From assembly GCA_963691885.1 (NCBI GenBank), contig OY829843.1, positions 4,712,001-4,776,000 on the forward strand: DNA of 64,000 nt. Reading direction: 5' to 3'. Below, piece by piece: positions 17,205 through 26,386 of this stretch. The translations under genes were made by a program, and so were the position numbers. Every line of letters begins with the position of its first letter. Position 1 is the first letter of the stretch. Below the pieces are notes generated by a model that had not been told where the DNA came from, did no database searches, and was given only the letters and a program-made list of their open reading frames with translations. The DNA is from G963691885 sp963691885 (GTDB taxonomy: Bacteria; Pseudomonadota; Alphaproteobacteria; UBA8366; Aestuariispiraceae).

Positions 17205-18179
17205 TTACTTTCCGCCCTTCTTTGACACGTTCTCCGCCATCATGCAGAGGATTTCCCACATGACGGTGACGCCAGCCAGTGCTGTTGCACCCGAGGGATC
17301 AAAAGGCGGGGACACTTCAACCACGTCACCGCCGACAATGTTCAGACCGCGCAGGCCGCGGACCATGCGCTGGGCCTCGTGAGTGGAATAGCCACCAATC
17401 TCGGGCGTTCCGGTGCCGGGCGCGAAAACAGGGTCCATCCCGTCGACATCAAAACTGATATAGGTTGGTCCGTCGCCCACAACGTCGCGCGCCAGTTCGG
17501 CAACCTTGTCCGGGCCGAGGTCAAAATACTCCTCAATCTCAACCACACGAATACCCTGTTCAAGGCCCCAATCCTTGTCCTCGGGCGTGTAGAGGCCACC
17601 GCGGATGCCGATCTGGATGGTGCGTTTTGGATCAAGCAACCCCTCTTCAATCGCACGCCGGAACGGCGTCCCATGGGTATAGACATGATCCCCGAAATAC
17701 CGGTCCCAAGTGTCTGTATGGGCATCAAAGTGAACCATGCCAAGTGGGTTTGACTTGTCCGCGATCGCGCGCATGACCGGCAAGGTAATCAGGTGATCCC
17801 CCCCAGCTGTGAGCGGCAGGATGCCCTTGGCGTGAATGTCACGATAGAGTTTCTCAACCCGATCAAGCGTATCAAGCAAATCAATCGGGTTGACGGAACT
17901 GTCCCCCAGATCGGCGCAATTTGCCAGTTCATAAGGGCGAACACCGGTCACATGATGGACATTCCGCATCATCGTCGATTGATCGCGCATCTGTCGGGGG
18001 CCGTGGCGGGCGCCGGCCCGATTTGTCGTGCCACCATCCCAGGGAATACCGACCAATCCGATATCAACCTCATCGGCCTGTTCAACCGGGATGTGTGGCA
18101 AGCGCATGAACGTGGCAATACCGGCAAACCGGGGTAATACTGTTCCTGATACCGGTCTGAACCGCTTATCCTTTGCCAT
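17205..18179 (-). CDS. speB: Agmatinase-family ureohydrolase
   Basis: A 324-residue Mn2+-dependent ureohydrolase that removes urea from a guanidino compound. Metal ligands are visible: H129 in GGDH, D152, H154 and D156 in FDAHTDTWD, and D244/D246 in SFDVDGMDP. Agmatine is the usual substrate, but guanidinobutyrate and guanidinopropionate hydrolases have the same motifs and this length, so substrate and symbol are tentative. It lies 30 bases downstream of the small lipoprotein gene that follows der and may be the end of that operon. The convergent rpmG terminator separates it from the ribosomal gene. Confidence 0.82.
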   Translation of the reverse strand: MAKDKRFRPVSGTVLPRFAGIATFMRLPHIPVEQADEVDIGLVGIPWDGGTTNRAGARHGPRQMRDQSTMMRNVHHVTGVRPYELANCADLGDSSVNPIDLLDTLDRVEKLYRDIHAKGILPLTAGGDHLITLPVMRAIADKSNPLGMVHFDAHTDTWDRYFGDHVYTHGTPFRRAIEEGLLDPKRTIQIGIRGGLYTPEDKDWGLEQGIRVVEIEEYFDLGPDKVAELARDVVGDGPTYISFDVDGMDPVFAPGTGTPEIGGYSTHEAQRMVRGLRGLNIVGGDVVEVSPPFDPSGATALAGVTVMWEILCMMAENVSKKGGK

Positions 18180-18209
18180 CGATTATGCCCCCTTCAATAC
18201 TCTCGTAAA

Positions 18210-18629
18210 CTATCCAACTGTTGACCGAATTTTCTGCAATGTCCAACTGCCTGAACACCGTGGTCCCTTATACCGACCTTCGGCCTCCCGCTCGGTGAAC
18301 TGCCCGGACCCCTCATCCGCAAAAGGCTTCGACCCTCTGTTGATGGTGACAGCCAACAGTGATCCATCGCGAATTGTTCCGGTAAATCTGCCCTCTGTAC
18401 CGTCGCTCCACCGAACATCGGCAACCATCCGACCATTGATGATTTCAGCGCGCAGGTTAGCCCGCCTTGGACAGATCTCTTCCCCGATTGTGAACAGCAA
18501 CCGTCCACGCCAGACACCGTCAAAATCGGGATCTCCACCCGGCAGGAAACTTGCGCCAGAGCAGCCTGCCAGAATGCCGATTACCAGCATTGGAAACAGG
18601 ATCCATTTTAACACAGTACTGGTCCTCAT
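18210..18629 (-). CDS. Small lipoprotein of unknown function
   Basis: A 139-residue protein with a lipoprotein signal: hydrophobic helix then lipobox LAGC, Cys at residue 23. The mature part looks like a small beta-barrel or sandwich (FDGVWRGRLLF, GRMVADVRW, GRFTGTIRDGSLLAVTI), with a Cys pair in ICPRR and PRCSG. Its ATG overlaps the der stop by four bases (ATGA), so it is translated with Der. I do not recognise the family. Confidence 0.75.
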   Translation of the reverse strand: MRTSTVLKWILFPMLVIGILAGCSGASFLPGGDPDFDGVWRGRLLFTIGEEICPRRANLRAEIINGRMVADVRWSDGTEGRFTGTIRDGSLLAVTINRGSKPFADEGSGQFTEREAEGRYKGPRCSGSWTLQKIRSTVG

Positions 18630-20089
18630 CGGCGGCGCCCCTTTCCAACCGGAGCATAAGGGTTGTCGCCTTTGCGCATCAAGACCCGCAGAGGAATACC
18701 AGGCAGATTAAACGTGTCCCTCAACCCGTTGACGAGATACCGGGTATAGCTTTCCGGCAGGTTCTCCGGCAGGGATGCAAACAGCACGAAGGTCGGCGGC
18801 CTGGTCTTGGCCTGCGTTACATAGCGCAGTTTGATGCGTCGTCCCCGCGCAAGCGGTGGCGGATGGGCAGAGGTCATATCGGACAGCCACTGGTTAAGCG
18901 CCCCCGTCGGAACGCGGGAATTCCAGCGGTCATAGGTCTCGATTGCCGCATCAATCAATTTGGTCACACGCTCACCGGTTTTTGCAGAGACCGTCACCAC
19001 CGGCAGACCGCGCGCCTGAGGCAGCGAGGTTTGCAGCCGATCCGACAGGCGTTGCAGGGACTCTTTCTTGTCGATCACGATGTCCCATTTATTCGCGGCG
19101 ATGATCAGGGCGCGGCCTTCATCCAGGACCTGCCGCGCGATCGTCAGGTCCTGCTTCTCCAGCATGTCATCAGAATCCAGCATCAGCACGACAACATGGG
19201 CAAAGCGTATTGCCCGAAGAGTGTCCGCAGCCGACAGGCGTTCCACCTTTTGCTGGACCCGGGATTTCCGCCGAAGACCGGCGGTGTCCACCAATTGCAT
19301 GGGGCGTCCGCGCCACTCCCAATCCACCGCAATGCTGTCCCGGGTAATTCCGGCTTCAGGTCCGGTCAGCAGCCGGTCTTCTTCAAGCAAACGGTTGATG
19401 AAGGTCGATTTTCCGACATTGGGCCGCCCAACAATGGTCAGTTTGATTTTGCGTGGGGCCACATCCTTGGCCAAGGCATCTTCAAGGGATTCCGGATCGA
19501 TCTCCTCTTCCAGGTCCCCTTGAAGAAGTTGATCTGCAGCACTTGTCAGCGCGCTCTCATCCTCTTCATCTTCCGATACGCCTGGATCCCAAAGCTCCAT
19601 GGCATCAGAGACGACCGTATAGAGGTCCGACATCCCGTCGCCATGCTCGGCAGAGACCGGGATGGGTTCGCCCAGCCCCAGGCGATAGCATTCATGCAAA
19701 CCACTCTGCCCCGCGCGCCCTTCACACTTATTGGCCAGAAGATGAACAGTGGCAGAGGATTTCCGGAGCAGGCTGGCAAAATGTTCATCCAGGGGGGTCA
19801 CGCCGGCACGGGCATCCACCAGAAAGAACGTAATATCCGCCTCTTCCAGGGCGCGCTCGCTTTGCAGGCGCATACGGGCAGCCAGACTGTCATCATTGGC
19901 ATCTTCAAGACCCGCCGTATCAATCACCCGAAACTTCAGATCCGCGATCCGCCCATTGCCTTCGCGACGGTCGCGGGTGACACCAGGCGTATCATCCACA
20001 ATCGCCAGTTTCTTGCCGATAAGGCGATTGAAAAGTGTCGACTTGCCGACATTGGGTCGACCGATAATGGCGACAGTGAATTCACGCAT
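18626..20089 (-). CDS. der: Ribosome biogenesis GTPase Der (EngA)
   Basis: A 487-residue tandem GTPase needed for 50S subunit assembly. Two P-loops are visible, GRPNVGKSTLF near 11-21 and GRPNVGKSTFIN about 222-233, each with DTAG and NKxD motifs (DTAGLED, NKCEG; DTAGLRRK, NKWD). A KH-like C-terminal domain follows (PPTFVLFASLPENLPESY, NLPGIPLRVLMRKGDNPY). An acidic linker joins the domains (EDEEDESALTSAADQ). Order yfgM-bamB-der matches the E. coli locus. It overlaps the downstream lipoprotein gene by four bases. Confidence 0.97.
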   Translation of the reverse strand: MREFTVAIIGRPNVGKSTLFNRLIGKKLAIVDDTPGVTRDRREGNGRIADLKFRVIDTAGLEDANDDSLAARMRLQSERALEEADITFFLVDARAGVTPLDEHFASLLRKSSATVHLLANKCEGRAGQSGLHECYRLGLGEPIPVSAEHGDGMSDLYTVVSDAMELWDPGVSEDEEDESALTSAADQLLQGDLEEEIDPESLEDALAKDVAPRKIKLTIVGRPNVGKSTFINRLLEEDRLLTGPEAGITRDSIAVDWEWRGRPMQLVDTAGLRRKSRVQQKVERLSAADTLRAIRFAHVVVLMLDSDDMLEKQDLTIARQVLDEGRALIIAANKWDIVIDKKESLQRLSDRLQTSLPQARGLPVVTVSAKTGERVTKLIDAAIETYDRWNSRVPTGALNQWLSDMTSAHPPPLARGRRIKLRYVTQAKTRPPTFVLFASLPENLPESYTRYLVNGLRDTFNLPGIPLRVLMRKGDNPYAPVGKGRRR

Positions 20090-20193
20090 TTCAACATTCC
20101 AAATTCTGTGTGATCGAGGCAGGAAAGGACATCAACTCTGCAATCGAAGTTGTTGATCATCCTGTTGTCGATCCCGACGAAAGTGAGCTTTTC

Positions 20194-21561
20194 TCAACGC
20201 AACGCGACTATCGAGCCGTCATCGGTCTGAACATACACATAGCCATTGGCAACGATCGGCGGCACCCGAATGGCACCTCCGACATGAATCTTCCCGAGCG
20301 CATCCCCGGTATAGGGCGATACCGCCAGGATCTCGCCCAGCGAATTGCCAAGCAGCAATCTGTCGCCGACCAGGATAGGGCCAACCCAGGAAATCGGATC
20401 ATCCCTGTCTTCCGGGTCTTCCCAACTTGGCAAGCCGACAACCCAACGCACCCGTCCGCCCCGACGGGTAATCGCCGTCAGCGCGTTCTCCCCGGTCAAC
20501 AGGTAAATAAACTCTCCGGCGATCCAGGGGGATTGGGACCCGCCGATCTGACGGTCCCAGACACGGATGCCGGTACGCTGGTCCAGCGCGATTGTCCGTC
20601 CCGCATGGCTGACCGCATAGATGATGCCGCGATCAATAACAGGAAGCCCCCTGATATCGGCCAGAGTGGAGAGGGTATCAATCCGCCGCACTGTCGTCAG
20701 AGTATCACTCCACAAGACCCGCCCGGTATCCGTTCTCACCGCAACCACCTCGCCAGAGGAATACGGCAGGACCGTCATGTTATCTTCAATCGCCGGACTG
20801 GCCCCGCCAAGCAGACCAGCCGTTTCGGAGAACCCCGCATGGGTCCAGATCCGGTCCCCGGTTTCCGGGTTAAACGCCAGCGCCTGGTTGTCGATCGTTA
20901 TCGTAACAACAGCGTTGCCCTCGGCAGAGGGTGCCGCCCGCGCCGGGCTTGGCAAATCAGCACGCCAGAGTTCACTGCCATCGCTCGCCGAAACCCCGAT
21001 GATTTGCGCGAACCCGGTGCTGATAAAGAGGCGCCCTTTCAAATAGGCCAGACCGCCTCCAAACGCGTCGAAATCCTCTTCAGGTACTTGCGGGTCATAA
21101 GTCCAGCGCAGATCGCCAGTTTCAGCGTCCCAGGACCTCACCCGAAAGAAACTGTCCATTGTGAAGAGGACACCATCGGCCACCACAGGCCCCGAAAGAA
21201 TGCGCAGGCTACTGTCTGATCCTTCACCGAAATCAATCGTAAATACCTCTGACAGGTCCTGCTGCACCAGAAGATGGTGCATGGCATGGTCGGGATAGCC
21301 ACCGGCCTGCGGCCAGGCCTGGTTCAGATAGGGGTGCGGCAGCTTAACCGTCAAATCCGACAAACGTTCATCAGGCTGCAAATCCGACGATTCCAGCATC
21401 ACGGCGATCCGCTCTCCCGGCAGTGGAGGCGGCGTATTGTCCGTCCATTCGGTGATCGCATCGCAACCGGCAAGCCCCAAGACGACAGTCATTCCCAGCA
21501 AGATGCGGTGCAACGGCCTTTCTGGCCTCTGAGCAAGTATTTTCTGCATGACAACCGGCAT
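20194..21561 (-). CDS. bamB: PQQ-repeat outer-membrane assembly lipoprotein (BamB-like)
   Basis: A lipoprotein of about 455 residues with beta-propeller repeats. The signal peptide ends in lipobox LAGC with Cys33 from the chosen ATG at 21561; an ATG at 21549 is equally possible, and an upstream in-frame extension is unlikely. The mature part repeats the PQQ-type blade pattern: DAETGDLRWTYD, SDGSELWRADLP, NPETGDRIWTH, RTDTGRVLWSD, QRTGIRVWDRQ. BamB scaffolds the BAM complex that folds outer-membrane proteins. Its position between a YfgM-like protein and Der is the conserved order, which strengthens the call. Confidence 0.88.
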   Translation of the reverse strand: MPVVMQKILAQRPERPLHRILLGMTVVLGLAGCDAITEWTDNTPPPLPGERIAVMLESSDLQPDERLSDLTVKLPHPYLNQAWPQAGGYPDHAMHHLLVQQDLSEVFTIDFGEGSDSSLRILSGPVVADGVLFTMDSFFRVRSWDAETGDLRWTYDPQVPEEDFDAFGGGLAYLKGRLFISTGFAQIIGVSASDGSELWRADLPSPARAAPSAEGNAVVTITIDNQALAFNPETGDRIWTHAGFSETAGLLGGASPAIEDNMTVLPYSSGEVVAVRTDTGRVLWSDTLTTVRRIDTLSTLADIRGLPVIDRGIIYAVSHAGRTIALDQRTGIRVWDRQIGGSQSPWIAGEFIYLLTGENALTAITRRGGRVRWVVGLPSWEDPEDRDDPISWVGPILVGDRLLLGNSLGEILAVSPYTGDALGKIHVGGAIRVPPIVANGYVYVQTDDGSIVALR

Positions 21562-21580
21562 CCAAGCTCGTTGAAAAGTC

Positions 21581-22225
21581 TTACTGACTGAGTATCCGAA
21601 GCAATTCGGCAGCACGGGTCCGGGCGCCATTCGGTGCATTGGTATCTTCGGTCAACCCGGTCAAGATAGTCCGGGCAGCCTCACTATCGGCTTGGCGCAG
21701 ATGCAGGGCAGCCATCAATTCACGCGCCGTATAGCGCCAGGGTTTGGCGTCGAGGCTGAGGGGACGCAGACGGTCGATCAGGGCGGCGGGATCACCACTA
21801 TCGGCGTCAGCCATTACCATCCGGATCAAGGCGAGTTCCTGAAACAGGGGATCAACTGAACTGTCGCCCGCGATATCTTCAAAAGCAGCCGCCGCAGCGC
21901 CCGGGTCACCGGCCTCGGCAAGCAAGGCCGCCTGGCGCAAACGCGCGACCAGTTGATACCCGGACGGGCCGTCAGCGATCAGCGTTTCAAGTGTTGCCGC
22001 CGCTTCGTCAAATTGCTCGCCAGACGCCGCAACAAGGGCCGATTGATAGGCCGCTGCCGCCGCGTTGCGCTGATTGGCAGTATAGGATTCCCATCCTTTG
22101 TAGCCAGCAACCCCGGCAATAACCAATGCCACGACAGCGATGACGTATTTGCCGTATTTTTGCCATTGCTCTTTGAACTGGTCTTCACGCAGTTCTTCGT
22201 CGATTTCGCGGAAAATTTCAGTCAC
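21581..22225 (-). CDS. Tetratricopeptide-like membrane protein (YfgM-like)
   Basis: A 214-residue inner-membrane protein starting at a GTG codon. An N-terminal cytoplasmic segment (EELREDQFKEQWQKYGKY) precedes a transmembrane helix (about 28-44) and a helical TPR-type periplasmic domain rich in Ala (about 52-214). This matches the TPR_21 or YfgM family, which associates with SecYEG and periplasmic chaperones. It is the first gene of the yfgM-bamB-der unit, 19 bases before the bamB start. Confidence 0.85.
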   Translation of the reverse strand: MTEIFREIDEELREDQFKEQWQKYGKYVIAVVALVIAGVAGYKGWESYTANQRNAAAAAYQSALVAASGEQFDEAAATLETLIADGPSGYQLVARLRQAALLAEAGDPGAAAAAFEDIAGDSSVDPLFQELALIRMVMADADSGDPAALIDRLRPLSLDAKPWRYTARELMAALHLRQADSEAARTILTGLTEDTNAPNGARTRAAELLRILSQ

Positions 22226-22433
22226 GTGTCGTTATCCTGATGCATTAAGCCTGCCCTAACCGGCCGGCATCCCGTTATTGCCCCCTTCTTTAAGGTGTTG
22301 CACCCCAACCGGCAACCATTCCGGCATGGCACAAAACATGCTTAAATACTCAGGTGCTCAATCTCAACCGGGGTGCGGCTACTGCAACGCCCGGCACTGA
22401 GATGTAAGATAGGCTTGGGAGATCGTGGTTTAA

Positions 22434-22820
22434 ATGGCTGTATCTCGGTATTTTTTCCCCTTCTTGACCATGGTGGACCGGCGTCCGAAGCGGCGTTTTC
22501 GCCCGGCAGGAATTGCCGTCGTCGTCGCGACTGGTCTGATCGCCGGATGTACAGGTGTTGAACCCGCCTTCGTTTTGATGTCCGGGGCCACAGCCACGGT
22601 CGTCAATAATAACAAGCTGCCGACCGATTTTATCGGCGATGCGGTTACAGGTCTCGACTGCAACTCCATTCGCCAAAGCCGTGAAGGCGGCCCCTATTGC
22701 CGTTCCGCACAGGCCGGTCTGGTTATTGAGCGCCCCAAATATTGCTATCGTTCGATCGCTGATATTACCTGCTACGACGAACCAGACCCGTATCGCGACG
22801 GAAAGGCGCTGGTTCAATAA
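22434..22820 (+). CDS. Putative small lipoprotein of unknown function
   Basis: A protein of up to 128 residues. A basic stretch (RRPKRRFRP) precedes a hydrophobic helix and lipobox IAGC. An in-frame ATG at 22470 would give a signal of more usual length with Cys27; neither start has a clear ribosome site. The mature part contains several Cys (LDCNS, PYCRS, KYCYRS, ITCYDE), suggesting disulfides in the periplasm. I do not recognise the family. Confidence 0.6.
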   Translation: MAVSRYFFPFLTMVDRRPKRRFRPAGIAVVVATGLIAGCTGVEPAFVLMSGATATVVNNNKLPTDFIGDAVTGLDCNSIRQSREGGPYCRSAQAGLVIERPKYCYRSIADITCYDEPDPYRDGKALVQ

Positions 22821-23030
22821 GCCCCCTCGTGGGCCGAATTTCCAGGTCGCAGATTACAGTTGCCCGTTTCGCTTTTGCAGTTACACTCAAATCCAATGGC
22901 AGTGATTTTTCGTCCTGCGCGGTGTTTGAGCATGCGGTCAGGATGCAGGGTGACAAAGGATAAGGGGTGAACGTGACGGCCCGTACAGTGACATTTCCCG
23001 ACCCTTCATGGTCTTACAGGGTTTAGAAAC

Positions 23031-23369
23031 ATGTCCAACCTGATCAATCTCGTTGACTATGCAAAGCGCAACAAGCGTCACAAAGTTACGTTCGAACGGA
23101 CAGAATTGAGAACCCTGCTTGAGGTTTACTCCAGGCGTGTTGCGACTGGTGAGTGGCGGGACTATGCAGTGGACCAACACGGGCCTGTCGCCATGTTCTC
23201 AATCTTTCGCCACTCCTATGAGACACCGACTTTCTCCATCGTCAAAACCCGCAACGGCAAAGGCTTTGACTACGCGGTGATGAGCAGTCGGCGAACCTTG
23301 AAAAAAGCGGGCTCCCTTCATGAAGCCCTGAAAGTCTTTGATAAACCCCTTAGCCAACTCATCAACTGA
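23031..23369 (+). CDS. DUF2794 family protein
   Basis: A 112-residue protein of a family largely confined to Alphaproteobacteria. Recognisable blocks are VTFERTELRTLLEVYSRRVATG, EWRDYAVDQ and VFSIF-like AMFSIFRHS, then the C-terminal LHEALKVFDKPLSQL. Function is unknown. The ATG follows an AGGG ribosome-site match. It stands alone, with 211 bases upstream in which I see no gene. Confidence 0.85.
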   Translation: MSNLINLVDYAKRNKRHKVTFERTELRTLLEVYSRRVATGEWRDYAVDQHGPVAMFSIFRHSYETPTFSIVKTRNGKGFDYAVMSSRRTLKKAGSLHEALKVFDKPLSQLIN

Positions 23370-23466
23370 TCTGGCGCCCTGCCCTAAAATCTGATCATCG
23401 ATTAGCGATCTCACTTTACATGAGAACAGATTCAAAATAAGAACAAAACATAAACAAATTGAAGCA

Positions 23467-23751
23467 ATGGTGATGGGCCGGCTCAAACAAGGGGCACTCA
23501 AACGCAAGGATGCGGCGCGCGCGGCAACAAAGATAGGCGACCTTGTCGACAAGGGTCTGTCTGTCTTTTGCTGGTGCAACCGGTGTGGTCACAGTGCCCA
23601 GGTCGATGCGGTTCAACTTGCCGCGGAATTGGGCCCTGATTTTCCTGTGCCTGATATCGGGCAGCATATGCGATGCTCTGGCTGCGCCTCCAAAGATGTT
23701 GCGACGCGACCGGACTGGCCATCGCTTGGCCATGTCACCCGTCATGACTGA
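23467..23751 (+). CDS. Small zinc-ribbon-like protein
   Basis: A 94-residue protein with two Cys pairs, CWCNRCGH (about residues 35-42) and CSGC (about 70-73), the layout of a zinc ribbon. The N-terminus is basic (GRLKQGALKRKDAARAATK). No catalytic domain is visible. It could be a nucleic-acid or protein-binding adaptor. ATG codons at 23467 and 23473 are both possible starts. Not assigned to a known family. Confidence 0.6.
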   Translation: MVMGRLKQGALKRKDAARAATKIGDLVDKGLSVFCWCNRCGHSAQVDAVQLAAELGPDFPVPDIGQHMRCSGCASKDVATRPDWPSLGHVTRHD

Positions 23752-23962
23752 TATTGGAAGCCCGTCGAATCGAGTCCAGAATGTTGCAGGAAAACTGTGG
23801 GATTCGCCAAATAGGTCCTTGCAGCCCATAAAAACCCTGTATATTGTGATCCATCACGTACCGGCACACCACATATATGGATGCACTCAACATCTTGTGG
23901 ATAAGTATTGTAAGTGGCGGAGACGATTAAATAAATTTCAGAATATGGGGGCCTGCTGAGCT

Positions 23963-24310
23963 ATGGAATGGACAGAAGAACGGGTTGAAATCCTGACAGG
24001 GCTCTGGAAAAACGGCTATACCGCACGCCAGATCGCTGAAAAACTTGGGGGTGTTACCCGCAACGCAGTGATCGGCAAAGCGCATCGCCTTGGCCTGTCA
24101 TCCAGACCCCAACCGGTAAAACGCCAAGAAGCACCAATTGATCTGAACCGGATGGCACGCACATGCCAGTGGCCGGTCGGACATCCCGGCCAGGACGACT
24201 TTCGGTTCTGTGGCAAACCGGCCGCCACCGGCAAACCGTATTGTGACAAACACTGCGCGATTGCCTATCGTCGCTCGTCAAGCAGCGGTTCAGGCAAGAG
24301 TGCCGCCTAG
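23963..24310 (+). CDS. gcrA: GcrA-family cell-cycle regulator (short form)
   Basis: A 115-residue DNA-binding regulator. The N-terminal helix-turn-helix is typical of GcrA: MEWTEERVEILTGLW, GYTARQIAEKLG, then RNAVIGKAHRLGL. The C-terminal half keeps the conserved Cys pattern (CQWPVGHP, FRFCGKP, YCDKHCAIAYRR). GcrA binds sigma-70 and methylated GANTC promoters to activate cell-cycle genes. It is shorter than the Caulobacter protein (about 170), lacking much of the linker, so symbol assignment is by family rather than proven orthology. Confidence 0.88.
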   Translation: MEWTEERVEILTGLWKNGYTARQIAEKLGGVTRNAVIGKAHRLGLSSRPQPVKRQEAPIDLNRMARTCQWPVGHPGQDDFRFCGKPAATGKPYCDKHCAIAYRRSSSSGSGKSAA

Positions 24311-24374
24311 GTCGATCACCGGACGCGAAACCAAACGGGTTTTTGGACAACACTCCGTGCAAGGAAGGCGATGA

Positions 24375-25280
24375 ATGGCTGGCCCTGTCCTTTTGTCAGG
24401 TTCAGATGATCGCCTTTTGGGCAATTTGTTTATGCTGCTGCAGGGGCTTGAGGAACAAGACCCGGGCAGCAAACTCTATGTCTGTGATTTTGGCTATTCA
24501 CCCAAGGCAAGACGGTTCCTCGAGCAGCTGGGCATCCTGGTTCCGAAACCGGCTTTCCTGAAAGGGTTCCAACACCCCTGGTATGCAAAGGCCGCTATGG
24601 GTGAATTCCTGCCACCCGAAATGACACAGGACGGTTTCGTCTGGATCGACGCGGATATCATCCCTGTGAGCCCGGTTGCCGACAAGATTAATGCCGTGAC
24701 CGAAGCAATGGCAGCCGAGGAGTGTAAGGTTGCCCTCTGTCCAGACAGTGCAGACGTAACCCTGGGGGCCTTTATCGCGGAATGGGCGGAACGGGGCAGC
24801 GACATAGCCCCATTTTCGAGCATGCTGGACAGCTACGGCGTGTCCTTGGACAAACCGTATCTCAACACCGGCTTTATGATCTGTCGGGATGCGCGGCTCG
24901 CGCGGGCCTGGCGGGATCTCGTCTTGCGCCAGAGTGAGTGGCTGCTCTTCGAACAAAACAGCTTCAACTGTCTGGCGCATGCAGCAGGGCACGGGCTGAA
25001 ATTACTGGATACGTCTGTCTGGAACGCCCATGGGGCGCTCCTCGACGATGTCACGCTGGAACCACCCTCGGCGCATCTCATCCACACAACCTCCGCCGGC
25101 GACCGACATATTGACGGTCCGGCAAAGCTCGCTCTGGACGGCGGGTTTATCGACCTGCATCTAAAGCTCTTTTTGCGTCAGGACCTGAGGGACCGGCAAA
25201 TGGGTCTGTTGCAACGGTTTCTGAGCCGTCACGCCAGCGCCCTGTATCAAGCCGGGCTGGCCGTGCGCCCCGACAGGTAA
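24375..25280 (+). CDS. Glycosyltransferase-like protein (GT-A type fold)
   Basis: A 301-residue protein that I assign only by fold. It has the nucleotide-diphospho-sugar transferase pattern: an N-terminal beta strand region, a DXD-type motif in WIDADIIP (about 91-98) and a downstream YLNTGFMICR segment typical of GT8-like enzymes. A late HGALL and HLIHTTSAGDRH could supply the metal His. A good ribosome site (AAGGAAGG) precedes the ATG. The C-terminal codons overlap the convergent UDP-glucuronate decarboxylase gene by 34 bases. That neighbour makes UDP-xylose, so a role in surface-sugar transfer is an inference. Confidence 0.6.
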   Translation: MAGPVLLSGSDDRLLGNLFMLLQGLEEQDPGSKLYVCDFGYSPKARRFLEQLGILVPKPAFLKGFQHPWYAKAAMGEFLPPEMTQDGFVWIDADIIPVSPVADKINAVTEAMAAEECKVALCPDSADVTLGAFIAEWAERGSDIAPFSSMLDSYGVSLDKPYLNTGFMICRDARLARAWRDLVLRQSEWLLFEQNSFNCLAHAAGHGLKLLDTSVWNAHGALLDDVTLEPPSAHLIHTTSAGDRHIDGPAKLALDGGFIDLHLKLFLRQDLRDRQMGLLQRFLSRHASALYQAGLAVRPDR

Positions 25281-26260
25281 GCGTCAAAATAGGCAATCGT
25301 ACGCTCCAGGCCGGTTTTCAATTCCACACTTGGTGTCCAATCGAGCAGCTCTTTCGCCTTTCCGATATCGGGGCACCGCCGTGCCGGATCATCCTGGGGA
25401 AGCGGCTGAAAGCTGAGCGTTGAAGCGGAGCCTGTCATCTCAAGAATGATCTCGGCCAACTCAAGGACCGTGGTTTCATGAGGATTGCCAAGATTGACGG
25501 GGCCAAGCGTCCCGTCACCTTCGTATTCCATCATCGCCAGAAATCCGGCGATTAGATCATCCACGTAGCAAAAGGACCGTGTCTGCTCACCCTTGCCGAA
25601 AAGCGTAATCGGTTCCCCCTTCAGCGCCTGGATGATGAAGTTTGATACGACCCGGCCATCGTCGGGATGCATATTCGGACCATAAGTGTTGAAAATCCGG
25701 ACAAGCCGAAGATCCAGTCCATATTGACGCTCTGTGTCGAAACACAGGGTTTCCGCGCATCTCTTGCCCTCATCGTAACAGGCACGGGGACCAATCGGAT
25801 TTACATTCCCGGTATAGCTTTCCGGTTGCGGATGAACCGTCGGATCACCATAGATCTCACTTGTCGAGGCCTGAAGAAAGCGCGATCTACAGCGCTTTGC
25901 GAGGCCGAGCAGATTGATCGTGCCAACGACATTGGTCTTCGTCGTTTGAACCGGGTTCCGTTGGTAGTGAATGGGTGATGCCGGGCATGCCAGGTTATAG
26001 ATCTCGTCGCATTCAATGTAGAGCGGGAAGGTAACGTCATGGCGCAAAACTTCGAAACCTGGATGATCCAGGAGCTCCGCCACCAGGGCCCGGCGTCCCG
26101 TAAAAAAATTATCGACGCAGACAACCTCGTCACCGCGCGCCAAAAGAGCCTTACACAGGTGAGAACCAAGAAAACCAGCACCGCCGGTTACAACGACACG
26201 CCGTGCGGTCGGCGAAAGCACGGGCGGCGAAAACCCGGTTTCTGTGACATTCAACGTCAT
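25247..26260 (-). CDS. UDP-glucuronic acid decarboxylase (UDP-xylose synthase type)
   Basis: A 337-residue extended SDR enzyme expected to make UDP-xylose from UDP-glucuronate. The NAD-binding loop is GGAGFLGSH near residue 21-29. The family-specific segment NLACPASPIHYQ is present, as are STSEIYGDP and the catalytic YDEGKR (Tyr-x3-Lys). C-terminal RRCPDIGKAKELLDW also fits. UDP-xylose or its 4-keto product feeds surface polysaccharide or lipid A modification. It overlaps the 3' end of the convergent glycosyltransferase-like gene. Confidence 0.9.
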   Translation of the reverse strand: MTLNVTETGFSPPVLSPTARRVVVTGGAGFLGSHLCKALLARGDEVVCVDNFFTGRRALVAELLDHPGFEVLRHDVTFPLYIECDEIYNLACPASPIHYQRNPVQTTKTNVVGTINLLGLAKRCRSRFLQASTSEIYGDPTVHPQPESYTGNVNPIGPRACYDEGKRCAETLCFDTERQYGLDLRLVRIFNTYGPNMHPDDGRVVSNFIIQALKGEPITLFGKGEQTRSFCYVDDLIAGFLAMMEYEGDGTLGPVNLGNPHETTVLELAEIILEMTGSASTLSFQPLPQDDPARRCPDIGKAKELLDWTPSVELKTGLERTIAYFDAYLSGRTASPA

Positions 26261-26386
26261 TTGATTTTTATCCCGTCACACAAATATCATTACCACTGAA
26301 AAAAGTTATATGGCGCTCTATAGTTTGAACCGAACAGACAGATCCGTCGAACGAATTCCAACGCGTCCAAAATCACCAGAGATATA

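Noticed and set aside
18551..20113. 520-residue plus-strand open frame
   Set aside because: It lies antisense to der across its whole length and has no family features.
20110..21219. 369-residue plus-strand open frame
   Set aside because: Antisense shadow of the BamB-like gene; composition is Arg/Pro-rich with no domain.
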